A stretch of DNA of 64,000 nt from Melampsora larici-populina 98AG31 (Eukaryota; Basidiomycota; Pucciniomycetes; Pucciniales; Melampsoraceae): NCBI RefSeq assembly GCF_000204055.1, contig NW_006768768.1:1609503-1673502 (forward strand), written 5' to 3'. Below, piece after piece: positions 44,762-55,900 of this stretch. The notes beneath the pieces are model-generated. The model worked only from the letters and a program-made list of their open reading frames with translations. It was not told the DNA's origin and ran no database searches. Position 1 is the stretch's first letter; each line of letters opens with the position of its first letter. The position numbers and the translations under genes are program-made.

Positions 44762-46657
44762 ATGACCATCACCAATGACTTAGATTCGAATCTTGCTTTA
44801 CTATCTCGAATCAACTCAAATGGAAAAACCCAATCCGAAACACTCAATCTCTTACTAACCTCAACCAGTCATACATCTTTCATTAAAGGTTCTCCTTCAA
44901 TAAGATTACTAGAATTTATTAAAAAAGATATCATAACTCATCAATTACACTTAAAAGATAATCCAGTACCAACTGATTATCTCAATCGAATCGAAATTGC
45001 TGTGGAATTCTTTGAAATCAATTTAGATTATTTTCCACATCAACTCGAAGACCTTAAATCGTTTGATAGTTTATCAAGTTTGATGACTTTTCTTGTAACC
45101 ATTCTTTTACCGATCAAATCTATCGAATTACGTTTAATGGTTTTAAATTCTAAAATCTTTAAAACATTCACTCAGTTTGTTCTTTTTTTCTTATCACACT
45201 TTTGATAAAAAATCACTTACTAAATCTTCTTTCTTTTTTCTTCTTCTTCTGTACTTTGTTATATCATGTAGATCAATGCAATTTCTTTTAAGATTACAAA
45301 TCATTTCCTCTTATATTTCGATCGAACAACTTTCCAATGCCAAAAGTTTTTTCAACCAAACTAAATCAAAGTACAAGAAATTATCAAATCTTTCTGAATT
45401 TAAATCACTTCAAGAAACACTTTTGAAAGTTAAACAAGAGAATTCTGATTTAGAAATGTCTTTTGAGAATCATGGTACTTCAGTTATTGATGATAGATTG
45501 GTAAATCAAGATTCGGATGTGAAACTCGAAGAAGATTTATTGGATATTAAACCTGATTTAGATCTGATTCAATCAAAGCAGAAAGATGGTCTTCCAGATG
45601 ATGATGAACCATTACTCAACACGACCTCCAACAGGTCTACAAACCAAGATCCAATTGAAATCATAGATGAAGAGACAAATGACACCAACCCTGATATAAA
45701 CCGTTCTCAACCTCCTAGACGATCCTCTAGAAAGCGACAAGTAACTTCAGATGATGATCAACCACTCATCAACCGTACATCCACCAATTCTTCTAATCGT
45801 CATGAAGTTATAGAAGATCTAAGTGATTCAAAACCTATCAAAAAGCAAACTAAACGTTCTAAGAAATCATCAAAGAAACCAAAAGATTCTTCAGATGATG
45901 AAGATGATCAATTGTTACTCAATGGAACCTCCAATATGAATCCAGATCGACCCAAACTTGATGATCTGCTTAGTCGAATGTCTGAACTTATAGAAGAACT
46001 ACAAAAATCAAAAGGTGTTTGTAAGTTTGATCCGAGTTGTTTTGTTTTGGACCCTAAGAATGTCATCAAAATAAGTCCACTGAACTGATGATGTTTTTTT
46101 TCTTTTGTGTAGCTAAACAAGAGTGTAAGAAAACGTTTGAAAAACTTGATGATCAACGTATGAAGATCAGATCAGTTAAATATATAAATCGTCAAGTTCC
46201 CAAAAGTGATCAACACATGAGAACCTATCAAACCTATCAAACCTGGTGTTCGAACCATCAATTCTCAGAACTTCCAATCACCTTCACGAAAGCATTCTTA
46301 TGGACGGAATTATATTTAAGATCATATTCAGTTCATCATCTTAAGATGATGCGTAGGATTCGAGAATTAAATTGGTTTAGAAGTCAAACTATCTCCCATG
46401 GGTCTGATGAAGATTCATTTTGGCCTGATTTCTTTTGGAATGAATATTTTCAAGATCATCGGTTTCCGATTGTTTTCATTACCAAAGGTGGTGATCCTCG
46501 TCGAGTGGCTTATCCTAGGAAAAATATCAATCAAATGAATAAATTTCCAGCACCTATGCCACCTCAAAGGAAAAGAGAAACGGATTTATCACCTACTATA
46601 GCTTCTGGTAGTTCAAGTGGTCAAAAAACTTTGAAAGGTGGACATCCAATTTGTTAG
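44762..46657 (+). CDS. Unknown 568-aa, probably nuclear, protein
   Basis: Three exons join in frame: 44762-45174, 45272-46020, 46113-46657 (1707 nt). The N-terminal third is helical (SPSIRLLEFIKKDIITHQLH; FFEINLDYFPHQLEDL). The middle is disordered and charged, with three diverged copies of an acidic box plus PLLN (DDDEPLLNTTSN, DDDQPLINRTSTN, DEDDQLLLNGTSN). Strong Lys/Arg clusters lie between them (PPRRSSRKRQ, KKQTKRSKKSSKKPK) that look like nuclear localisation signals. The C-terminal part (YQTWCSNHQFSELPITFTKA, HHLKMMRRIRELNWFRS) is folded-looking and slightly resembles fungal DNA-binding domains of the Gcr1 type, but I cannot confirm this. Confidence 0.7.
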
Positions 46658-47602
46658 GTTTGAACTTCTTTCTCATGAATTGGTAAGATTGAATCATGAA
46701 TCTTTCTTCTTGATCAATCTATTTAAAACTTACAATTGATCTTGATCTTGAAATGCGTCATCAAGAGATGGAACTAAAACCTATTCATGAAATTCATTTC
46801 GATTCACTTAGGAAAGCCCAACATATTTGTCAAAATTGGTTAACGATTCTTGATTAACTTTGACGAGAGTCTGATGGTAAGTTCATCATATTCATCTACA
46901 AGTCAAAAAAACACACATCAACCTGATGAATTGATTCACTTTGTTCTTCATTTCTTTTCATATGTAGGAAATAGGAATGACGATTAAACCTGAATTGTTG
47001 ATTCTATGAATGTGTTTGTTTGTAAATGTAAGATGATAAATTCACTGTATTAGAGAGATTATGAAATGGAGGTAAAGAAGAAAGTCAAAGAACCTTTTGA
47101 AAAGATCTTGAGAATCTTGTGAAAGGGATCAGATTAATTGTCACAAACCAGGATAATGCTTCATAATGAGATCTCTTATAAGTACAATCCAATCAAACTT
47201 TCTGTGTTGGTTGTCTTATCTTTATAGTCTTTGATGAAATATATGATTAACTTGATCTTGAATTGGTTTAACGAGGAAAACTTATTTCCTAATTACCAGA
47301 AAAGCAAGATGATTTCAAAAAAACATTCATAATCTTTGATCAAGATTTCTAGGTGAGCATATGTAGATGGGTTATATGTGTTTTGAAATCAAGTTGTTCA
47401 TCAATTGAACTAAAGTGTAATCCAAAAGAAGTCAATTATCCCCCCAATTCCCTGCAAGCAACTTTAGCTTGATAATGATAATATTACAGACTTTCAGTTT
47501 GATAGAATACGTGTCACTACATATGTAGGAGCAAAACTTGATGTAAAATGCTCAAGTGAGAGAAGAGATTATATAGAATTGAAAGATTTCAAATGATTTA
47601 CA
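46658..47602. other. Gene-free stretch before the Tc1 element
   Basis: AT-rich, no supported gene or RNA. Confidence 0.4.
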
Positions 47603-47604
47603 TA

Positions 47605-47664
47605 CAGTCAGGCTAGATTAGCTTGGCCGGTCGAGAATTTTTATTTTTATTTTTACACGTATAC
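47605..47664 (+). repeat. Left TIR of the Tc1 element
   Basis: 60 bp, identical in reverse complement to 51761-51820. Imperfect similarity (TATAAGCATA...TAGCC) continues inward. Confidence 0.95.
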
Positions 47665-47869
47665 ATGCCAATACAGGCTGATTTATAAGCATACATAGCC
47701 TTATACCAAAACCAGGCTGTTGACCGGTTTTGATGTTCCATACCCTCGACACCACTTCAATACCCTCGACACCACTTCCATATCCTCAACTTGACCGAAC
47801 ATCAATCAATCAGTCTGATCAACCAGACCCCACTTTTTTCAACTCAATCCCTTCAAATCTTTACCCAGG

Positions 47870-50054
47870 ATGCCAAAAGCACCTACAAAGCGCAATCAGA
47901 TCCGTCTCGCCGAGGAAGCCAGAATCGCGTAAGTTTCAGATCCTTCATCTTCAATACACTTTACTGATGTTTGTTTGTTTACATAGTGCTGAGAATCAAG
48001 CGAGACAGGCGCCACCCGAAGGACTTAGCCCTAATCGTGGCAGGGGCGGCACCCCATCTCTCGTCCCAAAGTGAGTCTTTTGATTTTGATCCAATTCAAA
48101 TCACAGCAACTGATGACCGATGAACAACGACTTCCTTTTTCAAGACCTGGTCATCACTTCGAAGAAGTGAACTTTAATGGACCACGCTACTACCGCAATT
48201 CGGAATTGATTCATCTCGACTTGAGTCAACCTCCAGGATTTCAGGAGTTCCCATGCAAACACAATCCCAATATTGTTTATGGTAAGTTCTTTGTTCTATC
48301 AAACCCTTCTTTCAAGTATCAAACTGACTCCTAATTGACTGTAGACCCAGAAATCGAGGTCATCCACTCAAACTTACCAACAAAAGTCCCAATGACTTTT
48401 CCACCACCCACTTCGGATTCGGGATCAAGCCTTCCACCCACTGAGGAACGTCTTGCCATTGATTTGAGTCTTATGGATCCAATGCTTGGAACTCTTGGAA
48501 ATCAAACGACTCCTAAAGGTATTTTTTCGTTTCTTTCTTTCTTTTCTCTCACAACTCCAAAATTGACTTTGTTTCAAACGTTAACATCATCCTTGCTTCG
48601 GGCAGCTTCTGAAGCTGTGAAGGCTAAGCCCAAACCAATCCGAGCCCTAGTAGATTTCCACGTATATATCCCGAAACATCTTTCCAATGCCGAAAAACGA
48701 GCTGGAGTTCAGACTTCCTACTTGGCCTATGCAACCAAGAACTCTTTAGAAGAGCTGCTTTTCATCCATGGGTTTTCCCTTGACGATTTAAAGCAGTCTC
48801 TGTACGACGCTTGCAGCGAACACAAGAAGCCATGTGGAGACCTACTCAAAGTAGCTGACGAGAACGGTCAAATGGCTTTCAAGGGGTATGTATTTCAAGG
48901 TGGAAAGTTTGGTAAAACAGCATTTCCGGTGATTCCAGATGAAGACACGTTTGATGAATTCAAGGCTATGCTCCTCAAAAAAGAAGGCAAGGAGGTAGGA
49001 TTTAATCTTTCGATGGCAAATCCAAAAAATACAACCAAAACACAATCGAGAGTGAGCATTTCATTTCATTCATCTTCTCTCCATGATCTCAATTTGATGT
49101 TGATATTGATTTGATCATGAATAGGACGCGGAGTTTGACCAATCATTGGCCCACAGCCATCCTGAAGCATTGAATGCTGCTCAACACGGTGTAGTAGAGA
49201 TGTCGGTGAGTCTTCAACAATCCGTTTTTTCTTTCATATTTCTCTACTTGGCTTTCTCTGATGGTTGGTTACTCGTTTCTTCATTTGAGTAGGCCATTGG
49301 AGTTTCAGCCGCTATTCAGGAAGAACATACGCAGCTTATGATCAAGTACGGTCATACCAACATTGGTGGCAGGGAGCGCATGGGTATCATCAAATCGGAC
49401 GATGATACCAAGGCAATTTACTTGTCCCATTCTTTGTGTGAGACGTGGGCAAGCGATATTGTAAGTTTTTTCTATCTTTACATGTTGATTTCACAAAAGC
49501 ATATTGCTCAACTTGTTTGGATTATCTTGACTCAGGTTCATAACCGTTTCGGAGCTACACCAATAATCCCACCTCGACGTATCGAGTTCAAATGGGTTGA
49601 AATCGAACCTGTGAATCCAAAGCCTCGAAAGAATTCAGCACCATCTCGTTCTAATACTACGCCCTCAACATCACAAAACTCCATGGTCTCACTCGGCAAC
49701 GGGTTGTTCTCATTCAACAACAACAACAACCACAACCCAGTACCTCGAAGCGAATCAAATTCTCCGGCACCAATACCACCCAAAGGCTTTGAAGATTACC
49801 TCAAGTTTTGCACAATTAGTCCAGATGATCAAACCACTCGAGGCCTACTTACGAAGTACGAAATCAGTGACTTCGAAATGTTTGAATCCACCGAGCTCAC
49901 TGTTGCGAAAATGGAGGTGTTGGGTTTTCCGTTTGGTACTCGTATCCGCCTCCATGATAAAGTGCCGCTTATCGAAAGGATATCAAGAGAAGAGCTAGAG
50001 CAGCTAGAGCATATCAATAGCCTCATCTCTTGGATCATCAAAAGCATGTATTGA
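47870..50054 (+). CDS. Transposon-borne accessory protein, 555 aa, SAM-like C-terminus
   Basis: Eight exons with in-phase GT-AG introns: 47870-47928, 47987-48070, 48145-48281, 48345-48518, 48606-49051, 49125-49205, 49293-49460, 49536-50054 (1668 nt, no stop). It begins MPKAPTKRNQIRLAEEARIA (basic). The central region (VDFHVYIPKHLSNAEKRAGV, ACSEHKKPCGDLL, SMANPKNTTKTQSR) and TWASDIVHNRFGATPIIPPR are not recognised. An Asn run (FSFNNNNNHN) leads to a C-terminal domain (FEDYLKFCTISPDDQTTRG, FPFGTRIRLHDKVPLIERI) with the helical pattern of a SAM domain, a protein- or RNA-binding and oligomerisation fold. It sits between the TIRs, so it moves with the transposase. It might be a DNA-binding, silencing-evasion or host-interaction factor; this is inference only. 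Confidence 0.8.
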
Positions 50055-50465
50055 CTACCGCTGTAAACCAGTGTTACCATGATGTAGCTACAGTATTATA
50101 CTCAAGAATATTCTTAGTAATAAACATCTGTTTGTAGTTTGAGATGTGTTGTGTTTGATGTTTGAGACTGTTTGTAATGAAAATTTTATTCAGTGAATCC
50201 CTTGATGCTTTCCAGACAAGTCCCAACTCTGAAGTGAGATTTCTTTGTAGCAAGATTTTATTGTTACTTTCCACTCAAAGCAAGAAAAAAAGAAACTTGT
50301 GAAATATTCTTGAAACATCAAGGAATCTCACAATACACAAGAAATTGCTATGAAAAAAAATCATTGCTTTGACTATTGTCGAGACAAAAACCATGTTGAT
50401 TACAATCTTTTAACAACACTGTCTTCTCATGAAACAACTTTATAATGAAACTATTTTACAACTTC

Positions 50466-51619
50466 TCATTCTTCATGTGGTCTGTAACCGCAGGTTTTGT
50501 ATAAGCTGATAATGAAATTTGGTGTGCATACATCAGACAAAACCATCCTAAGGCACCTCAACTTATCAACAGCCTGACCAAGAAGGCCATTTCGGCGAAG
50601 AGAATCCTTGAAAACATCAAATGTTCGCTCAATTGGGTTGAACTCGGGAGTGCATGGTGGTAGATATACTAAAATTACTCCTGCTTCCTCGCACATTTCC
50701 GCAATCACCCCACGGTGATGAATAGGCGCATTATCCATTACTAAGACCGAGTTTCGATTTGGGTATGGCTGCATGACAGGCAGCTGGAACAAACTTATTG
50801 TCAGCTCCTCGATACCAGGCAGATTCAAAAGAAATGAAAACGACAGAGAGATACAAAGGAAATAGAAATGACTTACTAAAACATGCTTCAAAAACGCTTC
50901 GAATTCGTGTCGACGATAAGCGTTGACCTTTGCATTAACTGCCAAGAGACCCGTCTCGCAGATCGCAGCTAGAACGCTGTAATGAATCCCGTGTCTCGCC
51001 CGTTTTAAAGCCTTAGGTCGTTGGCCTTTTTTGGACCAAACATGATCACGTTGCACATCTGGCAATTTTAAACCAGTCTCATCTTAGTAAACATGAAGAG
51101 CAACAATACACATCAGTATCATGTCTTCCAATAGAAAGAAAAGAAGGAGGACTGACCTAAAAACACTAAATACTTGGGTGGGATATGGGCAATATTACCA
51201 GAGTATCTTGCTTGTAAAACAGGTGACTGGTTGGGATCGACTTTTGGGGCTTTATGAACAGTGAGGAAAAGGCGTTCTTTGAGGTCGTCGGCGATGGTTT
51301 TTCGACAAGCTAGGCGATCGGTGTGGTTGTACATGGCGGCTTGAATCTCGTCGATGAAAAGGGTTGGATCGTTATCAATGAGTTCAAGCATGAACGCTCG
51401 ATCCTCAACAGAATAAAGTGTTGCACGGCCTCGTTGTTCGTAGGTTGCAGGATTGCGGACAACAGCATGAGTATGGTTGAATAAAGCGTTCCATTGATGG
51501 AATGATTTGTCTGATATCGCAGTGAAGAGCTCGATGTTGATGGATTTGATGGATTGTCCAGATCGAAATTTGGTCAGCGCGATGATTTTGACTTGGGGAC
51601 TGTACAAGACAAACCCCAT
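50466..51619 (-). CDS. Tc1-like DD34E transposase, 328 aa
   Basis: Three exons (51619-51157, 51082-50877, 50783-50466; 987 nt) joined in phase. The N-terminal helix-turn-helix region includes IIALTKFRSGQSIKSINIEL and a second DNA-binding part around residues 60-130. Catalytic residues: D155 in YLVFLDETGLKLPD (codon split by the first intron), D240 in VLVMDNAPIHH, and E275 in CTPEFNPIERTFDVFK. Exactly 34 residues separate D240 and E275, the Tc1 DD34E spacing. Length is close to the family norm (about 340 aa). No disabling change is seen, so it is probably functional. It catalyses cut-and-paste transposition at the TIRs. Confidence 0.94.
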
Positions 51620-51760
51620 CGCAGAAGCGAATGGACGGAGTATGCGAAAGTGATTGAGAACGATATGAGAAAGGATGTGGTGGTGGGTGAATGACTGGCA
51701 GACTGACGCGGCAGGTTAAACACCCTGCCGCGTTTGAAGGCTATGCTTATATTTTTACCT

Positions 51761-51820
51761 GTATACGTGTAAAAATAAAAATAAAAATTCTCGACCGGCC
51801 AAGCTAATCTAGCCTGACTG
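51761..51820 (-). repeat. Right TIR of the Tc1 element
   Basis: Perfect inverted copy of 47605-47664, followed by TA. Confidence 0.95.
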
Positions 51821-52026
51821 TAGGTTGATTTGGATTTGAAAGTCTTACAAGCCAATCAACAAATTCCTCAACCAAAAAAAAAACTTTCTTTTTTGTTTTC
51901 ATTCACATTCATTGATTCATCAATTCATTATTTCATATATAGATATGTAAAATAGAAAAAAAAATTCATAACCACCTTTGCTCAATTTCTCATCAACAAA
52001 ATAAATGAAAAACACAAAAGTAACAA

Positions 52027-52430
52027 TAAGGGGTATCAAGTTCAAATTTTTACAGCAAAAAAACTATGAGACGGGAAAGTTTTTATGTTTTAACTGTAAA
52101 AAAAGTTTCCCGAGTTTTTATCATCGCTTGTAAACCACGAGCAAGGCTTTTTTACGTTTTCGCCTCGATCTTCTACACGGTAATGACAAAACTGCTGGTA
52201 AGAGGATGCAAGGTTGTCCTTGCATCCACTATCAAGCACACCTCTTTCCAAGAGTGAAACGGTCAAATTTAAGTCTTCAAAGCTATGTTGTAAACTTATC
52301 TGTTTACGTTTATGCGAGAACGGGATAGATAAAACTTTCCCGTTCTCGTAAATTTTGCGTAAATTTGTGCTACGACGGGAAAGTTTTTTACGGTTTTTAC
52401 CGTAAAAAAGTTGAACTTGACACCCCTTAA
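52027..52430. mobile_element. MITE with TAAGGGGTGTCAAGTTCAA ends
   Basis: Terminal repeats TAAGGGGTATCAAGTTCAAA (left) and its near reverse complement ending TTGAACTTGACACCCCTTA (right). If TA is the target duplication, the element proper is 52029-52428. Four copies of ACGGGAAAGTTTT/AAAACTTTCCCG in alternating orientation give nested hairpins. No coding capacity. Confidence 0.8.
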
Positions 52431-52914
52431 TATATAATCAAATCATAAAAGAAAAGGTATATGAAGATAAAAAATCACATCAGATCAAACAAAAAAACTC
52501 AAAATGATAAATTTCATTTTGATTCACTTATCAAACCTCACGTATATAAAAGAATTTCAAGAAAAAAACACATTCATCAAACATCCATTCAACTAATTCA
52601 TCATACTACTTAACCCACAACTCTTCTCTAACAAATAACCCAAACCGAAAAAAAAAAATTAAATTCATTCTATCTGTATATATATATGTATGTATAATAA
52701 ACCTCAACAAAAACAAACTTTATAAATAAATAAAGAAAAAGAAAAAAAACTATACTAGAAAGAAATAAATAAAACCCATCAATTTGAATGCAAAAAGAAA
52801 CCCCATCTCTTTAATCCAATCAATCCATCAAAGAGTTCATAAAAAAACCAAGAGTACTCTTCAGTCAGTCAGTCCACCTCCCCTTCCCTAACCAAATCAA
52901 TCAATCCGAACCAA
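52431..52914. other. AT-rich 3' flank
   Basis: Poly(A)/poly(T)-rich, no gene; 3' region of the minus-strand gene that follows. Confidence 0.5.
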
Positions 52915-55900
52915 CTAAACAGTTTGTGATTTCAATTCATCTAAACAAGCTTCACACTGATCTCTAACGATCGCCAAATAACTCAACAACTGAGGCATTC
53001 TTTCCGAAGACAAAGCCAAGCGTTTCTTTCCCGTAGAAGTTCCGATTCCCATATTACTAGTACTAGGGGTAGGGTCTAAAAGTTGATCATCCCAACATTC
53101 TTCTTCAGATGATGATGAAGAAGAAGAAGAAGATGACGAAATCGATGGTGTAGGTGAAACTTCTTTTGATGTTGAGTCTAAGATCTCATGAGTGTTGGGT
53201 TCGATTTCAATGAAGATCGAGCTGTTGGATGAGATTGCAGAGATAGATGAAGTGGATGAGATCGTATTTTTTCGTATCATTTTATCTTCTTGAATCTTAG
53301 CTTTCAAGGTTCTCAAGAAATCCTAACACAAATCAACCAAATCAAATCAGTCAACTTCCTTCAATCCACATCATGATCTCATCTCACTTACTTTCACACC
53401 TTGTAATGCGTTCCTAGCCGATCCAGCTCCATTAATCTTCCCACTTCCATTCCTCATAATCAAACTAATCTTCCTAGATTGTTGTTGATTGACCATCGGA
53501 ATAGGTGATGATTTAATCAAAGATTTAGATGTTCTAGATCCTCCACCCGAAGAATTAACCGATCCACATCCTTCAGAACAAACTCTAATACTACTATTCC
53601 CACCACCACCACCACCTCCACCACTTCTTCTCAAGATATGATGTTTTCCTCTTAAATTCTTTTCAATTCTTAAACTTTCTTGATGTCCTTCACTACTGGC
53701 TTCACTTGGACTATCTACCCATAACTTTCGATTAGTTAAATGTTCTTTTCCTTTAACTGATCCATCATTATCATCTTCTTCATCTTCAATCACAAATCCA
53801 TCACTATCTGGTAAAGTTCTAGCTATAGGTGTTTCAGGTGACATCATCAAGATTGGACCAGAAGATGAAACATTCTTCAAGATCCTTTGAGATTTCACTA
53901 CCGGTGTTCTTTCAAATGATCTTTCACCTCTCAATACGTTTTGTTGTTTAGGTGGGGTTTTGACGCTTTCATTCTCAATCGGTCCACCAGGTCCAAACAT
54001 ATTCTTTAAAATCTCAAAATGTTCATGTTCTTCTGAATCCTGTTCTCCTTCTTTGGGTGATCCTAATCTTTCTGAAGAACTGGTGGGAATTCGATCATGT
54101 GGAAATCTTTCTTTCGGATCCTTTTCACCTTCTCCTAAATCTATCAATACATTACAACACGTCCACCATTCTCGATAATTCAATTCGATCCTGGCTATGT
54201 TGGATGAGATCCTTGCAAGCGCTCGTGGACTCGGCTGAACTGATTCAGTGTCTTCTGATGACATCTTAGGTGACTCTGTAGATGGGTGTTCATTCTCGTC
54301 ACTCGCTGCCATGCTCGATTCACTGGTAGCAGAAGTCAATCGGGCTCGGGTGGTCGATTCAATCAGTCTACGATAATTTCGCCTCATCAATTTCAAGTCT
54401 ACAGTAATCAAACGAAAATCAGTATTGTTTTCAGTATCAGAAAAAGAGGGATGAAAACTAACCGTCAATGCCTCTAGCAAATTCTTTCATCTGATTCAAT
54501 TCAGTGTGTAAACGACCTTGCTGAGATGTGATCCTTGAAGGAATCCTCAATTCCCCCATACTGTTACTTCTACCCAAGGCTGCATTGATACCTCCCATGG
54601 TACTAGGTATGATAGGTGAGATGGTACTAGTAGGTAAAATAGATTGATCAGGAATTGGCTCTGAATATGGCGCATAAGTTGAATCACCAGATTTCATGAA
54701 CCGACTGGATTGTGAACGAAGTGATGGATCTGGCGAGAAATCAAAATCTGGTGACTTGGGAGAAACGAGTTGAAAGTCATCCATGCTTTGTGAAGGGGTA
54801 GAAGGATTGGCTAATTTATAATTTTCTAATGTCGCTGAAACACTAGCTGCCACCCTTTTTCTGAGAGCAGGATTACTCTTGGGTGGTTTAGATGAGCCCA
54901 TAGAACGAAGTCGGGGTCCAGTACTACTACTCAAGCTACTCGCACTTCCACTCAGATTGTGATCAGTGATAGACTGAGGTGCAGCTGGCGGAGAGACAGT
55001 CAAATTAGGTTCATCAACCGAAGCTTTGTTATTGGTTGAAGTTGAAAACTTTCTGCGCAAACTAGAACCGCGTAACAAACCAGAAGGACGCGAGCTGCTC
55101 GAATCTTTCGAAGAAGGTCTAGCTTTGCGTCCAGCATCTGAATCGGCTCTAACGGTCAATTCACTCCCCTTACTGTTGGAAGCTGTGATACCGCTGACAG
55201 TGGGAGATCGATGATTTCGTTTAGAGCTAGGCGTAGATGCTGCAGAGTGAGCCTGGGATGCAGTAGTGGGTGGAGATTGAAGATGTTGTGAAGGTGTTGT
55301 GCGTGTTGCGCCGCTCATGATCGAGAAACGCTTCCGGTTAGGTGTCGCTGGAGGAGTTTTATGATGTGATTGTCTCGAAGACAGCCTTCGAACACGTGAG
55401 ATAAAGCTCTCACTGGGTTCGAGTGAAGTGTTGGACTGCTTGGATGCTTTGTAATTCACCGGGTTGGAACCTATCGACGCCGCTTGACGAAAGTGACCTC
55501 GAGTAGGCCTCTCGCTGAGTATGGACTGGGAGTCTCTACCGGATGAGTGAGATTGGGTTCTGGAGGTTTCTTTCTTGGACACTTGGTCTCGCACAGTCTC
55601 ACTTGACTTGCGAGCAAAGAGACCGCGACCAGGGGAAGCGGAATGTGGAATAGAATCCATGTGACGATCTCCAGCGATATTATTAGAACTCTGTGCAGAA
55701 CTGATTGAAGCTATAGAGTTGCGCGAAAGAAGAGCAGTGAAAGACAGTGGTCTCCTAGACTTGAACTTCTTCGCGACAGTTCCGGGTTCAGGGGCCGTAG
55801 TAGGCTTCGAGCTGGGACCAGTGAGAAGAGGACTGGGGCCAGGACCAGAATGAGAGACACTAGAGCGAGCTCGATGATTGAAACCAGGGCCGGGAGCAAC

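Larger units (their letters stand above)
47605..51820. mobile_element. Apparently intact two-gene Tc1/mariner transposon
   Basis: 4216 bp with perfect 60-bp terminal inverted repeats (47605-47664, 51761-51820; start CAGTCAGGCTAGATTAGC), flanked by TA (47603-47604, 51821-51822), the Tc1/mariner target. It carries two convergent intact genes: an 8-exon accessory gene (+, 47870-50054) and a DD34E transposase (-, 51619-50466). The size is large for Tc1/mariner (normally 1.3-2.4 kb) because of the second gene. Identical TIRs, open frames and an intact catalytic triad indicate a recent and possibly active copy. Confidence 0.93.

Noticed and set aside
44720..44762. CATCAC repeat run as a CRISPR or satellite array
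   Set aside because: Simple microsatellite in the 5' leader; no spacers, and the organism is eukaryotic.
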